Origin: Cytophaga sp. FL35
GTDB taxonomy: Bacteria > Bacteroidota > Bacteroidia > Flavobacteriales > Flavobacteriaceae
Reading direction: 5' to 3'
Length of the DNA stretch: 64,000 bases
NCBI RefSeq assembly: GCF_014349235.1
Contig: NZ_JACSOH010000003.1
Coordinates: 124,001 to 188,000, forward strand
Shown here: one piece after another, positions 42,749-54,217 of the stretch
Numbering within the stretch: position 1 is the first letter of the stretch
Layout of the letters: the number at the start of each line of letters is the position of its first letter
Made by a program: the position numbers and the translations under genes
Notes under the pieces: model-generated
What the model was told of the DNA's origin: nothing
The model's input: the letters and a program-made list of their open reading frames with translations, nothing else
Databases searched by the model: none

Positions 42749-44281
42749 ATGAGTAAAAAAAACCTTGACAGCCTCTACCAAGAGAAGTTCAAGGGCTTTA
42801 AGGAAGTACCAGATGAAGCGGTCTGGCAAAAAATTGAAGCATCTTTGGACAAAAGAACTAAAAAACAAGTAATTCCACTATGGTGGAAACTTGGCGGTAT
42901 TGCCGCTGCCTTAATTTTAGGCTTTTTAGTATTTAGACCCTCTTCTATCACTTCGGATACTACACCTACTGTCACAAGCACAAAAGGGGAGCCCAATAAT
43001 TCAGAAAATGAAAACCAAATTAACACCAACCAAGAAATAAATACTGCCGTAGTTGAAGGAAATACTGATCGAGATGGAGAAAGGACAGGAACCAATGACC
43101 TAAAAGAGAAGATTTCGACGTCTTCTGGCCCAACCGATCACAATAAAATTCAGAAAAGCATAGCCCCCAATATTGAGGAAGGTATAGCTACTGGTTCAAC
43201 TATTTCGAAAAATCGCAATACGGAAAATGATGCAGACACTCATTTTCAGCCAAAAAAACAGGAATATTTTGATGTTAGCTCTGCCAAGCTCGCCAATAAT
43301 TTGGGGCACGAAAATTCGGCTCTAGAAGACAACTTAGATTCTAAAAATGAGAAGTCTTTAGAGAATCAAAATTCAGACAACTCGGAGTTCAGTGGATCTA
43401 ACATAAAGAACAATGCACTCGCTTTTGAAAAGACCGAGGAATCAGAACCAAGTGCCCAAGATGAAGAATCTAAAATATCCATTATAGACGCCATCGCGGA
43501 ACAAGACGAAGAGGATATTGAGGTTGCTGAATCTACCCGTGGACGTTGGAGTGTAGGTCCCAGTGTGGCCCCCGTTTATTTTGATGCGGTTGGAGAAGGT
43601 TCGCCCATACATTCTGCATTTAATCAAAACACGAAATCAGGAAATACCAACTTGAGTTACGGTGTTTCCGTAGCGTACCAAGTGAACAAAAAGTTCAAGG
43701 TGCGCTCCGGAATCCATAAAGTTAATTTTGGGTACGATACGGATGATGTTGCTTTTGCCTCTTCCTTAGATGCTTCAAGCTCCAAGAAAATATCAAACAT
43801 AAATTATAGTCAATCTGCAAAGAACATCATCGTAAATAGTGAAACGGCTACTTTTTCCAGTCTTTCTTCCCCATTGGAAGAATTGGCAATGGAGGTTAGG
43901 GATGCCAACGACTTTTCCAGAACAGGTGCCATGGCTCAACAATTGGGCTATCTAGAAGTTCCTTTGGAATTGGATTATTCGCTTATTGACAGAAAATTTG
44001 GCCTTAATCTAGTAGGTGGCTTCAGCTCCCTATTTCTACTTGACAATTCGGTTACGCTTACCTCCGGAGATTTAACTACGGAAGTGGGGGAAGCCAACAA
44101 TATCAACGAGGTTAACTTTAGCACCAACGTTGGTTTTGGGGTCAATTACAAATTTACACCCATGATTCAATTGAACGTTGAACCTGTTTTCAAATACCAA
44201 TTGAACACTTTTTCTGAAGTTTCAGGTGATTTTAGGCCTTTTAGTGTTGGTGTCTATAGTGGACTCAACTTTAAGTTTTAA
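42749..44281 (+). CDS. Anti-sigma-like protein with inner-membrane helix and C-terminal outer-membrane barrel
   Basis: The 510-residue protein starts with about 40 polar residues (MSKKNLDSLYQEKFKGFKEV and PDEAVWQKIEASLDKR), then one membrane helix (WWKLGGIAAALILGFLVF, about 48-65). A long Asn/Glu/Ser-rich linker runs to about 290, and the last 210 residues form a PorT-like barrel with VAYQVNKKFKVRSGIHKVNF, GYLEVPLELDYSLI and a terminal GLNFKF. The N-terminus would bind the sigma factor, while the barrel sits in the outer membrane. This matches the dual-membrane-spanning anti-sigma (Dma) type described in Bacteroides thetaiotaomicron. I start at the ATG at 42749; an in-frame start at 42656 lies inside the sigma gene. 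Confidence 0.82.
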   Translation: MSKKNLDSLYQEKFKGFKEVPDEAVWQKIEASLDKRTKKQVIPLWWKLGGIAAALILGFLVFRPSSITSDTTPTVTSTKGEPNNSENENQINTNQEINTAVVEGNTDRDGERTGTNDLKEKISTSSGPTDHNKIQKSIAPNIEEGIATGSTISKNRNTENDADTHFQPKKQEYFDVSSAKLANNLGHENSALEDNLDSKNEKSLENQNSDNSEFSGSNIKNNALAFEKTEESEPSAQDEESKISIIDAIAEQDEEDIEVAESTRGRWSVGPSVAPVYFDAVGEGSPIHSAFNQNTKSGNTNLSYGVSVAYQVNKKFKVRSGIHKVNFGYDTDDVAFASSLDASSSKKISNINYSQSAKNIIVNSETATFSSLSSPLEELAMEVRDANDFSRTGAMAQQLGYLEVPLELDYSLIDRKFGLNLVGGFSSLFLLDNSVTLTSGDLTTEVGEANNINEVNFSTNVGFGVNYKFTPMIQLNVEPVFKYQLNTFSEVSGDFRPFSVGVYSGLNFKF

Positions 44282-44376
44282 GTCTAGGTACTAAATGGAA
44301 TTGTCTATGGTAACCTAAATAAATTGGTGTATTTTGCTTCATGTCGATCATTAGCCAACCAACGTACTAATCGTTC

Positions 44377-45261
44377 ATGAAGCATAAATACCAAATTTTT
44401 AAGGCCGTTGCACATCATGCAAGTTTTACCAAAGCTGCAGAACAACTTTTTATTTCGCAACCTGCCGTGTCCAAGGCCATCCGAAGTATTGAAGAGGAAT
44501 ACAAAACCACGTTTTTCCTTCGGAAACGAAACTCCATAGAACTTACCGAAAACGGCCAAGCTTTCTTAGTTTACGTTAATCGTATCCTTGAACTCCTTTC
44601 CGAAGTTGAAAATCAGTTTTTACATCAACAGGAGAGCGTTCCGAGTCTTATCAATTTTGGCGCCAGTACTACAATTGCAAATCATGTAGTACCAGAAATA
44701 ATCGCCAAATTTAGGAAGCAACATCCGCAAACGACATTTGAAATAAAAAGTGAAAACTCAGAGGAAATTGAGCAACTCATTTTAAATCAGCAAATCGACT
44801 TTGGAATTACCGAAGGAAAGAATACCCACAAGAAATTACAATATCATAAATTTATTAAAGACGAAATTGTATTGGTTACCGGGACAAATAACACCCGGTA
44901 TAAACAAAATTCCGTTTCCATTGATAGGCTAGCCAAACTTCCACTGGTAGAGAGGGAAATCGGCTCGGGCACGCGTGATATTATATATGACAAACTAAAA
45001 GAAACTTCCATCAAAAGACTGAATACTCTTGTGACCCTCAGCAGCACGGAAGCTATTAAAAACTATCTCTACCATTCAAATACCTTTGCCCTCCTTTCCA
45101 TTCATGCCGTTTCCAACGATTTGCTTTTAAACAAACTTAAAGTAGTAGAAATAAAGAATTTCACGATTGACAGGTGGTTTTACTTCGTTTCCAGAACCGG
45201 TTATCAATCAGTTGTGATGGATTATTTTGAAAAATTTGCAAGAAACAACTATAACTTTTAG
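44377..45261 (+). CDS. LysR family transcriptional regulator
   Basis: The 294-residue protein has the LysR winged helix at the N-terminus (FKAVAHHASFTKAAEQLFIS, then QPAVSKAIRSIEEE) and a periplasmic-binding-like effector domain (INFGASTTIANHVVPEIIAKF, QIDFGITEGK). It lies 72 bp before the YeiH gene on the same strand. E. coli and relatives pair yeiE (LysR) with yeiH in a divergent layout; here they are in tandem. It probably controls that transporter. Confidence 0.9.
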   Translation: MKHKYQIFKAVAHHASFTKAAEQLFISQPAVSKAIRSIEEEYKTTFFLRKRNSIELTENGQAFLVYVNRILELLSEVENQFLHQQESVPSLINFGASTTIANHVVPEIIAKFRKQHPQTTFEIKSENSEEIEQLILNQQIDFGITEGKNTHKKLQYHKFIKDEIVLVTGTNNTRYKQNSVSIDRLAKLPLVEREIGSGTRDIIYDKLKETSIKRLNTLVTLSSTEAIKNYLYHSNTFALLSIHAVSNDLLLNKLKVVEIKNFTIDRWFYFVSRTGYQSVVMDYFEKFARNNYNF

Positions 45262-45333
45262 TTATTTCAAATATTAAAATAGATTCCAAATAAATAATAC
45301 AAACCAGCTAATTTTACCAACAAATTACGTGTT

Positions 45334-46263
45334 ATGAAGTTGGTATTCAAAAGGTTTGCTTTCATTGCGTTGGCCATTCTTATTTCAACAGGATGGGTTA
45401 GCAGTCCCATTGCCCTGTTAGTAGGATTCGGCTTCACCCTTCTTTTTGACAACCCCTTTAAAAGCTTTTGTCATAAATCAATTCAATTATTGCTAAAGGT
45501 ATCGGTGGTAGGGCTCGGTTTCGGAATGTTCATTGACGAAACGCTTGAAGCGGGTAAAGAAGGGTTTTTATTAACATTTCTTTCCATTCTACTTACCGTC
45601 AGTTTAGGTTTTTTATTGACTAAGTTACTTGGTTTAGACAAAAAACTGGGACACCTGATCACCTCTGGTACCTCCATATGTGGTGGCAGTGCCATTGCCG
45701 CTATTTCTCCCGTAATCAATGCGCGAAGCAAAGCCATCAGCATAGCCTTGGCCGTGGTTTTTCTACTCAACTCCATAGCCTTGTTCGTCTTTCCAGCTGT
45801 AGGACATTTTTTTGGACTGAACCAACATCAGTTCGGTCTCTGGTGCGCAGTTGCTATTCATGACACCAGCTCGGTAGTGGGCGCAGCCTTGGAATATGGC
45901 GACGAAGCCCTGCAGGTGGCCACAACGGTAAAACTTTCAAGAATGTTATGGATTTTGCCCTTATCCGTGCTATCTATGTTCATCTTTAAGGCGAAGGGCG
46001 AAAAGATTAAGGCTCCTTATTTTATTTTATTTTTTATAGGTGCCATCATCATTAACAATTACCATTTACTTCCTCAACCTCTTACGGAAACCTTGGTTAT
46101 CACATCCAAACATCTGTTGTTGCTGACGCTGTATTTGGTAGGTTCAACTATATCCATTTCAGAACTGAAGCAGACTGGCTTCAGGCCTTTGGTTCTGGCA
46201 TCAAGCCTTTGGATTTTCATTTCGGTACTCTCCTTGAGTTTTATTTTATACCAACTTGTATAA
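45334..46263 (+). CDS. YeiH family (UPF0324) putative membrane exporter
   Basis: The 309-residue protein has about nine to ten hydrophobic segments and the family motifs VGLGFGMFIDETLEAGK, SGTSICGGSAIAAISPVI, WCAVAIHDTSSVVGAALEYG, and VKLSRMLWILPLSVL. Members are annotated as putative sulfate or sulfite exporters, but direct evidence is thin. It follows the LysR gene and ends at a bidirectional terminator shared with katG. Confidence 0.9.
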   Translation: MKLVFKRFAFIALAILISTGWVSSPIALLVGFGFTLLFDNPFKSFCHKSIQLLLKVSVVGLGFGMFIDETLEAGKEGFLLTFLSILLTVSLGFLLTKLLGLDKKLGHLITSGTSICGGSAIAAISPVINARSKAISIALAVVFLLNSIALFVFPAVGHFFGLNQHQFGLWCAVAIHDTSSVVGAALEYGDEALQVATTVKLSRMLWILPLSVLSMFIFKAKGEKIKAPYFILFFIGAIIINNYHLLPQPLTETLVITSKHLLLLTLYLVGSTISISELKQTGFRPLVLASSLWIFISVLSLSFILYQLV

Positions 46264-46268
46264 AAAAG

Positions 46269-46295
46269 AAAGAGTGGTGCAGTGCACCACTCTTT
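46269..46295. terminator. Bidirectional terminator between the yeiH-type gene and katG
   Basis: AAAGAGTGGTGC (46269-46280) pairs with GCACCACTCTTT (46284-46295), flanked by A and T runs on either side. The two genes converge here, at 46263 and 46321. Confidence 0.85.
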
Positions 46296-46320
46296 TACCA
46301 TTAGAAATCACTCTAAATGG

Positions 46321-48594
<2,274 letters not shown>

Positions 48595-48700
48595 TTACCA
48601 AAAAACGACTTCGGATAATGACTCTAAAATTTGAATTAAATTATTCCTGTATTGATTTTTCTTATACAAATTGATAATTACCCAAGAAATCACTAATAAC

Positions 48701-49459
48701 TCAAAGAGGTTTTGGACTTGATACCCCTTGTAGCTCTTGGTAAATTATACTTCGCACTTTTTCACGTAATTCAACTTTGTCCTCTTCCTTTAATTTATGA
48801 GTCTTAAAGAATTTATGTACCGTAGCTCTAGCAATACCTGGTCCACCGCTAAAAAAGGTAAACGAAAATCTTTTTTTATTATCAAGAAAAGACATGGGCA
48901 CAACAGGTATTTTATGGGCAATGGCCATTTTAAAAGCGCCATCTTTAAAGTGGTCTAAAATGATAGATTCATCATCGGGCACCCCACCTTCCGGAAAAAT
49001 ACAGATGCTCAACCCTTGGTTCAACCGCCGTTGGGCACGTCTGTAGACTCCCGTTCTGCTTTTGGTATCTTCCCTATCTACCATAATGCACACCCTTTTA
49101 TAGAAAAAACCGAATATGGGTATTTTCACCAATTCCTTTTTACCAACAAATACAAAAGGATTTTTACTGATGTGCAGCATCAACATGATATCCAACATGC
49201 TGGTATGGTTGGCCACCAGCATATAACTGTTTCCTTTTTTTAGGCGTTCTTCCCATTTTACTATCGGAGGGCAGCCCATACCATATAAAATAGGCCGGGC
49301 CCAAAGATTTCTTGCCAGCCAAAAGAATTGGGGATACCATTTTTCTGAAAGTGTGGTCAACAGCAAGAACGGAAAAAAAATAATGATGGGAAAAGCTACC
49401 AGAATGTAGAACCAGATTCTATAAAGGGTCTGGCCTACTTTTTTGATGAGTGCAAACAT
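48701..49459 (-). CDS. plsC: 1-acyl-sn-glycerol-3-phosphate acyltransferase
   Basis: PlsC adds the second acyl chain in phosphatidic acid synthesis at the inner membrane. The 252-residue protein has an N-terminal membrane segment (about 14-38), the catalytic NHTSMLD (His85, Asp90), FVGKKELVKIPIFGFFYKR, and the phosphate-binding FPEGGVPDDE near 155. It is divergent from trpS. A TATTTTTG element sits 5 bp before its ATG, suggesting a near-leaderless mRNA. Confidence 0.9.
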   Translation of the reverse strand: MFALIKKVGQTLYRIWFYILVAFPIIIFFPFLLLTTLSEKWYPQFFWLARNLWARPILYGMGCPPIVKWEERLKKGNSYMLVANHTSMLDIMLMLHISKNPFVFVGKKELVKIPIFGFFYKRVCIMVDREDTKSRTGVYRRAQRRLNQGLSICIFPEGGVPDDESIILDHFKDGAFKMAIAHKIPVVPMSFLDNKKRFSFTFFSGGPGIARATVHKFFKTHKLKEEDKVELREKVRSIIYQELQGVSSPKPL

Positions 49460-49464
49460 GAAAT

Positions 49465-49472
49465 CAAAAATA
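49465..49472 (-). promoter_or_regulatory. -7 element of plsC, nearly leaderless
   Basis: Minus-strand TATTTTTG matches TAnnTTTG and ends 5 bp before the ATG at 49459. The start would fall at or next to the ATG. No -33 element is clear. Confidence 0.45.
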
Positions 49473-49504
49473 ACAATTTACCCTAGCTTTTTTAGTACTT
49501 TCTT

Positions 49505-49512
49505 TATCTTTG
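49505..49512 (+). promoter_or_regulatory. -7 element of trpS
   Basis: TATCTTTG matches TAnnTTTG and ends 20 bp before the ATG at 49533. This supports that start over an in-frame start at 49443 that would overlap plsC. Confidence 0.55.
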
Positions 49513-49532
49513 GCCTCTTTGAAACCATTGTC

Positions 49533-50501
49533 ATGCCAAGAATACTAACAGGAATACAAAGTACCGGAACACCACATTTAGGAAATATTTTGGGGGCGAT
49601 TATGCCGGCTATAAAAATGGCCGAAAAGCCCGAAAATGATTCTTTTCTTTTTATCGCGGATATGCATTCGCTTACACAAATAAAGGATGCTGAATTACTT
49701 AAACAAAATACGTATGCCATTGCGGCTACTTGGTTGGCGTTTGGATTGGATATAGACAAAACGGTTTTCTATAGACAAAGTGATGTCCCCCAAGTCACGG
49801 AACTAGCGTGGTACCTTAGCTGCTTTTTTCCATACCAGAGATTAACCCTTGCCCATTCCTTTAAGGACAAGGCAGATAGGTTGGAGGATGTTAATGCCGG
49901 ACTCTTTACCTACCCCATGTTAATGGCTGCCGATATTCTGGCTTACGATGCCGATGTGGTCCCCGTGGGCAAGGACCAACTTCAACATATAGAAATGACC
50001 AGGGATGTCGCTTCCCGTTTTCATGCTAAAATGGGTGAAACTTTTGTTATGCCTGAAGGAAAAGTTCACGAACAGACCATGTATGTTCCAGGTACGGACG
50101 GGGAAAAAATGAGCAAGAGCCGCGGTAATCTTATCAGCCTTTTTCAGCCGGATAAAAAGCTAAGGAAACAAATCATGGGTATACAAACAGATAGTACCCC
50201 CATGGAAGAACCAAAGGACCCTACCAACGACAATGTTTTTGCCCTTTACAAAATTTTGGCTTCCCAAGAACAAATTGAGGAAATGAGCGCCAATTACCTA
50301 GCAGGAAATTATGGCTACGGACATGCAAAACAAGCGCTTTATGAGGTAATTGTGGACAAGTTTGCCGATGCCCGCGAAAAATACGAGTACTATACCAACC
50401 ATTTGGAAGAGGTAGACGCTGCACTTGAAGTTGGAGCTACAAAGGCGAGAAAAGTGGCAAATGATGTTATTTCCCGAGTTAGGGCAAAAGTTGGGTATTA
50501 A
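49533..50501 (+). CDS. trpS: Tryptophan--tRNA ligase
   Basis: The 322-residue class I aminoacyl-tRNA synthetase has the HIGH-like TGTPHLGN at residues 11-18, the tryptophan-binding region FIADMHSLTQIKDAELL, GKDQLQHIEMTRDVA, and the KMSKS loop DGEKMSKSRGNLISLF. I start at the ATG at 49533 (MPRILTGIQSTGT), the family start. The next gene follows after 1 bp. Confidence 0.96.
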   Translation: MPRILTGIQSTGTPHLGNILGAIMPAIKMAEKPENDSFLFIADMHSLTQIKDAELLKQNTYAIAATWLAFGLDIDKTVFYRQSDVPQVTELAWYLSCFFPYQRLTLAHSFKDKADRLEDVNAGLFTYPMLMAADILAYDADVVPVGKDQLQHIEMTRDVASRFHAKMGETFVMPEGKVHEQTMYVPGTDGEKMSKSRGNLISLFQPDKKLRKQIMGIQTDSTPMEEPKDPTNDNVFALYKILASQEQIEEMSANYLAGNYGYGHAKQALYEVIVDKFADAREKYEYYTNHLEEVDAALEVGATKARKVANDVISRVRAKVGY

Positions 50502-50502
50502 A

Positions 50503-51459
50503 ATGAAGCAATTTTTTACGGGATTACTTGTAACCTTGGGGGCTTTATATGGTTTCTCCCAAGCCGAGATTACCAAAGACGAACTATACCAGCATATTAA
50601 TTTTCTAACCACACAAGAAAAAGAGGGTAGATATCCCGGAGGGAAAATCAACAAAACGGTTGTAGACTACATCGCAAAAGACTTTGAAAAAGCCGGAATA
50701 AAGCCGTTGTCAAAATCCTATTTGCAAAAGTTTAAGGCATCCCTAAGAGTTGCCAAAGACGAAAAAAAGAAGCCAAAGGTCAAAACTTGGAATGTAGTGG
50801 GTTTTATTGAAGGCAACGATCCGGGTTTAAAAAAAGAATATATCGTACTTGGAGCGCATTATGACCATTTAGGGCACGGTGGTCCCAGTTCCAAGTCGGA
50901 TAAAAAAAATACGGTTCATCCCGGGGCCGATGACAATGCCAGTGGAACTTCGGCCCTATTGGAAATCGCAGAACGATTATCGGCGACTCAGGATAAATTG
51001 AAAAGAAGTGTCATTTTTATTGCCTTTGGTGCCGAAGAACAAGGTCTATTGGGCAGTAAGTTTTTTGTTGAAAATTCGCCAGTACCATTGGAAGACATCC
51101 AACTTATGATCAATATGGATATGGTAGGCCGCCTCAATAATGAAAAACAGGTCTATATGGGCGGTGCGGGCACTTTCCCTAACGGACAAGAACTCATGGC
51201 CCAATTGGGCAAAGATGCTGGTCTTAACCCTGTGGTTCATGCCGGCTCCGTTGGAGGGAGCGATCACGTTTCCTTTTACAAAAAGAACATATCTGTTTTA
51301 GGAATGCATACTGGTGGACATCCGCAATACCACACCCCAGAAGACACCATCGAGCTCATTAATTTTGAAGGACAAAAAAAAATATGCGATTATATCTACG
51401 CCACTATCTTTAAAATTGCCTCCACCGATTATCGTATGGAATTTATTCCACAAGATTAG
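50503..51459 (+). CDS. Secreted M28 family zinc aminopeptidase
   Basis: The 318-residue protein has a signal peptide (MKQFFTGLLVTLGALYGFSQ) and an M28 domain: LGAHYDHLGHGG (zinc His and Asp), HPGADDNASGTSALLEIAE (bridging Asp), AFGAEEQGLLGS (catalytic Glu), NMDMVGRLN (Asp) and HTGGHPQYHTPEDT (His). It cleaves N-terminal residues outside the cytoplasm. I start at the ATG at 50503; an in-frame start at 50425 overlaps trpS and precedes the signal peptide. It starts 1 bp after trpS, so the two are co-transcribed. Confidence 0.9.
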   Translation: MKQFFTGLLVTLGALYGFSQAEITKDELYQHINFLTTQEKEGRYPGGKINKTVVDYIAKDFEKAGIKPLSKSYLQKFKASLRVAKDEKKKPKVKTWNVVGFIEGNDPGLKKEYIVLGAHYDHLGHGGPSSKSDKKNTVHPGADDNASGTSALLEIAERLSATQDKLKRSVIFIAFGAEEQGLLGSKFFVENSPVPLEDIQLMINMDMVGRLNNEKQVYMGGAGTFPNGQELMAQLGKDAGLNPVVHAGSVGGSDHVSFYKKNISVLGMHTGGHPQYHTPEDTIELINFEGQKKICDYIYATIFKIASTDYRMEFIPQD

Positions 51460-51462
51460 AAA

Positions 51463-51939
51463 TTAGTCCTCAGGAGCGGTATAAGTAACCAAATCAATGG
51501 CAATACCATTGGGGTCTTGAATGGCAAAATGCCGATCGCCCCAAGGCTCATCCCTGATGGGGATTTTTATTTCCACTGCTTTAGCTCGAATTTTTTCGTA
51601 AAGAGCATCCACATCATCTACCTCAATGGTGAGATACATTCCCTTTCCGTTAAACTTTTGATGAAACAAGGGTTTTTGTGAAGGGTGATTGGGTAGTAAA
51701 AATCCCAATTCTGCCTCTTTATTGGGTGTGTGCATCAAAATATAGAATTCGTTTTCAAAGGTGACTCCGAAGTCTAATACCGAGGTATAGAATTCTTTGG
51801 TCTCCGCCAATTTTTCAGTGATGACTCCTGCATTTAATTTCATTGTTTTTGATTTTAGGTGTGTGTTTTTGGCCTGACCCTGAACTTGTAGTGCTATGGC
51901 CGAAAAACATAGAAATAGTACCGTTGTTTTCATGTTCAT
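51463..51939 (-). CDS. VOC (glyoxalase/bleomycin resistance) superfamily protein with signal peptide
   Basis: The product (158 residues from 51939) has an N-terminal hydrophobic leader (MKTTVLFLCFSAIALQVQGQ) and one VOC domain: AGVITEKLAETKEFYTSVLD, YLTIEVDDVDALYEKI, and DRHFAIQDPNGIAIDLVTY, with possible metal ligands His, Glu and Glu. VOC proteins are usually cytoplasmic; a leader is unusual. An internal ATG at 51841 (MKLNAGVITEK) would give a cytoplasmic form. It follows the AraC gene by 58 bp with this start, so the pair likely forms one unit. Substrate unknown. Confidence 0.72.
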   Translation of the reverse strand: MNMKTTVLFLCFSAIALQVQGQAKNTHLKSKTMKLNAGVITEKLAETKEFYTSVLDFGVTFENEFYILMHTPNKEAELGFLLPNHPSQKPLFHQKFNGKGMYLTIEVDDVDALYEKIRAKAVEIKIPIRDEPWGDRHFAIQDPNGIAIDLVTYTAPED

Positions 51940-51997
51940 TTTATTTGATTCAAATTTCCTTGATATACTAAACCGAACATAGTAAAAAACGGACATT

Positions 51998-52813
51998 CTA
52001 TCTGCCAAAAGCCTTGGAAGGCGTCACTCCGTAGTGATTTCTAAATTCCTTAATAAAATGCGATTGGTCATAATAGCCACTATCGAAAAATAATTTGTTA
52101 CGCTTTAGACTCTGTACAGAAGGTTTTGCCCTTAAAATGTTCTGAAAGCGAACCACCTTACTAAAAGTTTTTACCGAATCGCCAACGTAATACTTAAATA
52201 GCCTCCGAAGTTGCCGCTCACTGAGGCCTACATCCAAATCATTTTGAACACGTAGTAACCCTTGTGTTTTCAATACTTGGTTAATGGCGGCATAAAGTCT
52301 CGAATCTAAATTCCATTCCACGTCTGCTAAATGGTTTAAAAAATAGACATCAAGCCGTTCTTTTATTTCTTCGAAAGACAATTTTTGATTCATGCTCTGA
52401 CTCAAGAACTGTTGTGTTCTTTTATGTATAAGAATTAAATCCTCATATCGATTGCTAAGTTCAGAAGCATCGACCCCGAACAGTTGTGGAAACATGGTGG
52501 GTAGAAACCGAATGCCTACATAGTGAAATTCAGGTTCCAAGGGGAACTCCGTATATTTTTTACAAAAACCCATTACAAAACTTTCTTGAGGCCTTTCCAA
52601 CTCAAAAAAGATATCTATACACCCATCTGCCACCACCCTATAGATAAAATTTTCATCCAGACTTGAAATGGTTTTCAGCTGCCAATAACAATAAATAAAC
52701 GGGCTAAGTTGTTCGCTGGGCACCACCTCTCTATAGACTACCTTTTCACCGGTCTGCTTTACGGTAGGTTGCACTGGCAAATATAAATCTCTAATCGATT
52801 TTAGTAATTCCAT
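51998..52813 (-). CDS. AraC family transcriptional regulator
   Basis: The 271-residue protein has an N-terminal cupin-like DUF6597 part (PSEQLSPFIYCYWQLKT, then VADGCIDIFFELER) and a C-terminal AraC HTH pair (LSERQLRRLFKYYVGDSVKT and SGYYDQSHFIKEFRNHYGVT-type segments). It probably controls itself and the VOC gene behind it. Two palindromes of TetR-operator type lie in the 198 bp upstream, implying a second regulator. Confidence 0.85.
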   Translation of the reverse strand: MELLKSIRDLYLPVQPTVKQTGEKVVYREVVPSEQLSPFIYCYWQLKTISSLDENFIYRVVADGCIDIFFELERPQESFVMGFCKKYTEFPLEPEFHYVGIRFLPTMFPQLFGVDASELSNRYEDLILIHKRTQQFLSQSMNQKLSFEEIKERLDVYFLNHLADVEWNLDSRLYAAINQVLKTQGLLRVQNDLDVGLSERQLRRLFKYYVGDSVKTFSKVVRFQNILRAKPSVQSLKRNKLFFDSGYYDQSHFIKEFRNHYGVTPSKAFGR

Positions 52814-52836
52814 GGTGATTTGATCTAAATTTTAAG

Positions 52837-52856
52837 AACCGACCGGCAGGTTGGTT
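52837..52856. promoter_or_regulatory. TetR-type palindrome upstream of the AraC gene, near copy
   Basis: AACCGACC-GGCA-GGTTGGTT has 8-bp arms with one mismatch and a 4-bp centre. It lies 24 bp before the AraC ATG at 52813, overlapping the likely promoter region. It matches the arms and spacing of the sites at 29546 and 52963. Confidence 0.45.
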
Positions 52857-52962
52857 TATATGCTTTACTAAAAGAAAGATACATAAACCAGCACCGTTTT
52901 ACAGATGTTATTCATCGATAAGCTACTTAAACTAGACATCCAATCGACAAAAGGCTGAGAGT

Positions 52963-52980
52963 ACCAACCGGACAGTCGGT
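52963..52980. promoter_or_regulatory. TetR-type palindrome upstream of the AraC gene, far copy
   Basis: ACCAACC-GGAC-AGTCGGT keeps the 7-4-7 layout with two mismatches between arms. It lies about 125 bp (centre to centre) from the near copy, a distance that would allow looping or mark the other end of a deleted gene. Confidence 0.35.
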
Positions 52981-53011
52981 TAAAACCCCAAAACTTTAAA
53001 AGATAGAAGTA

Positions 53012-54112
53012 TCAAATAGCCTCGAACAGCTTACCAGGTAGCGGTCTAATCACTCCTTTCATCTCCATATTCAGTAAAGTGGACGATGTTTTAAAAATAG
53101 GAAGTTGACATTCCAACGCTATGCTATCCAACAACTGTTTTCCCTCTTTTTGAAGATAATCATATATGGCTTTTTCATTGGAGTCCAGTTCAACAAAAAG
53201 CTGTTTTTGAATCATTGGCTGCTTTTTTTCCATTTCCCAATTAAGCATGTAGACCAGATCTGCCGCAGAGGTAAGCATATGCGCTTTCTGCTGTTTGATC
53301 AAATTGTTACAGCCCATGGAATACTTGTCATTAGATCGTCCGGGCACCGCAAAAACATCCCTATTATAGCTATGTGCAATGTCCGCGGTTACCAAACTAC
53401 CACCCTTATCGGCAGATTCAATCACTATTGTAGCTTCACTCATACCTGCAATTATCCGATTTCGTTTCAAGAAATTTTCCCGATCCGGATTACTGGTGCT
53501 CCAAAATTCCGTTAAGAAACCCCCATTTTTTTCTGCCTCGGCTTTGAACTTGGCATGTGCCTTTGGATAAAGCTGATTGAGTCCGTGGGCCAAACAGCCA
53601 ATAGTCTGCAAATTGTTGCGTATTGCTGCTTTTTGAATGGCTATATCAACGCCGTAGGCAAAACCGCTAACAATAATTGGGTCTAAGGGTGCAATCTCTT
53701 CAATAAACTGGTCGCAAAATGCTTGTCCGTAACTGGTAATTTTTCTTGTACCCACTACGCTAATGATTTTACGGCCATCCAACTCCATATTCCCTCGTCT
53801 AAAGAGAAGAACGGGGCTATCTATGCAGTGTTTTAGGTAAGGTGGGTAGCTGTCGTCCATAAAATAAGACCATTCCCAATTATTATTTTGAATAACCTGC
53901 AACTCGTCTTCAGCGGCCTCTATATGCTCTCCATCATACAAACCTTGCAGTGCATACGTTCCTACCCCATCTATTTTTAACAAATGCTCCTTCTTTGTTC
54001 TAAAAATTTCGGATGGGCTTCCACAATAAGAGATTAATTTTTTGGCAGTAACATCTCCAATAAATGGTGTATGTTGAAGTCTTAAAACTGCAAGTAATTC
54101 ATCCGTAGTCAT
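53012..54112 (-). CDS. dprA: DNA-processing protein DprA
   Basis: DprA loads RecA onto incoming single-stranded DNA in natural transformation. The 366-residue protein has an N-terminal helix-hairpin-like part (LQHTPFIGDVTAKKLI), the Rossmann core (VVGTRKITSYGQAFCDQFI, VSGFAYGVDIAIQKAAI, FLKRNRIIAGMSEATIVIES, GSLVTADIAHSYNRDVFAVP) and a C-terminal winged helix (EKAIYDYLQKEGKQLLDSIA). It is divergent from the SPOR gene. Confidence 0.94.
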   Translation of the reverse strand: MTTDELLAVLRLQHTPFIGDVTAKKLISYCGSPSEIFRTKKEHLLKIDGVGTYALQGLYDGEHIEAAEDELQVIQNNNWEWSYFMDDSYPPYLKHCIDSPVLLFRRGNMELDGRKIISVVGTRKITSYGQAFCDQFIEEIAPLDPIIVSGFAYGVDIAIQKAAIRNNLQTIGCLAHGLNQLYPKAHAKFKAEAEKNGGFLTEFWSTSNPDRENFLKRNRIIAGMSEATIVIESADKGGSLVTADIAHSYNRDVFAVPGRSNDKYSMGCNNLIKQQKAHMLTSAADLVYMLNWEMEKKQPMIQKQLFVELDSNEKAIYDYLQKEGKQLLDSIALECQLPIFKTSSTLLNMEMKGVIRPLPGKLFEAI

Positions 54113-54217
54113 TTAAAACAAGTCTAGAGTTATCCACAAAATACACAAAAAATAATGTTAATAAAAAGTTACCTAAAGCCTGTTTTAGCGAATAAATTTT
54201 TCTAAAATTTGCGGTGT

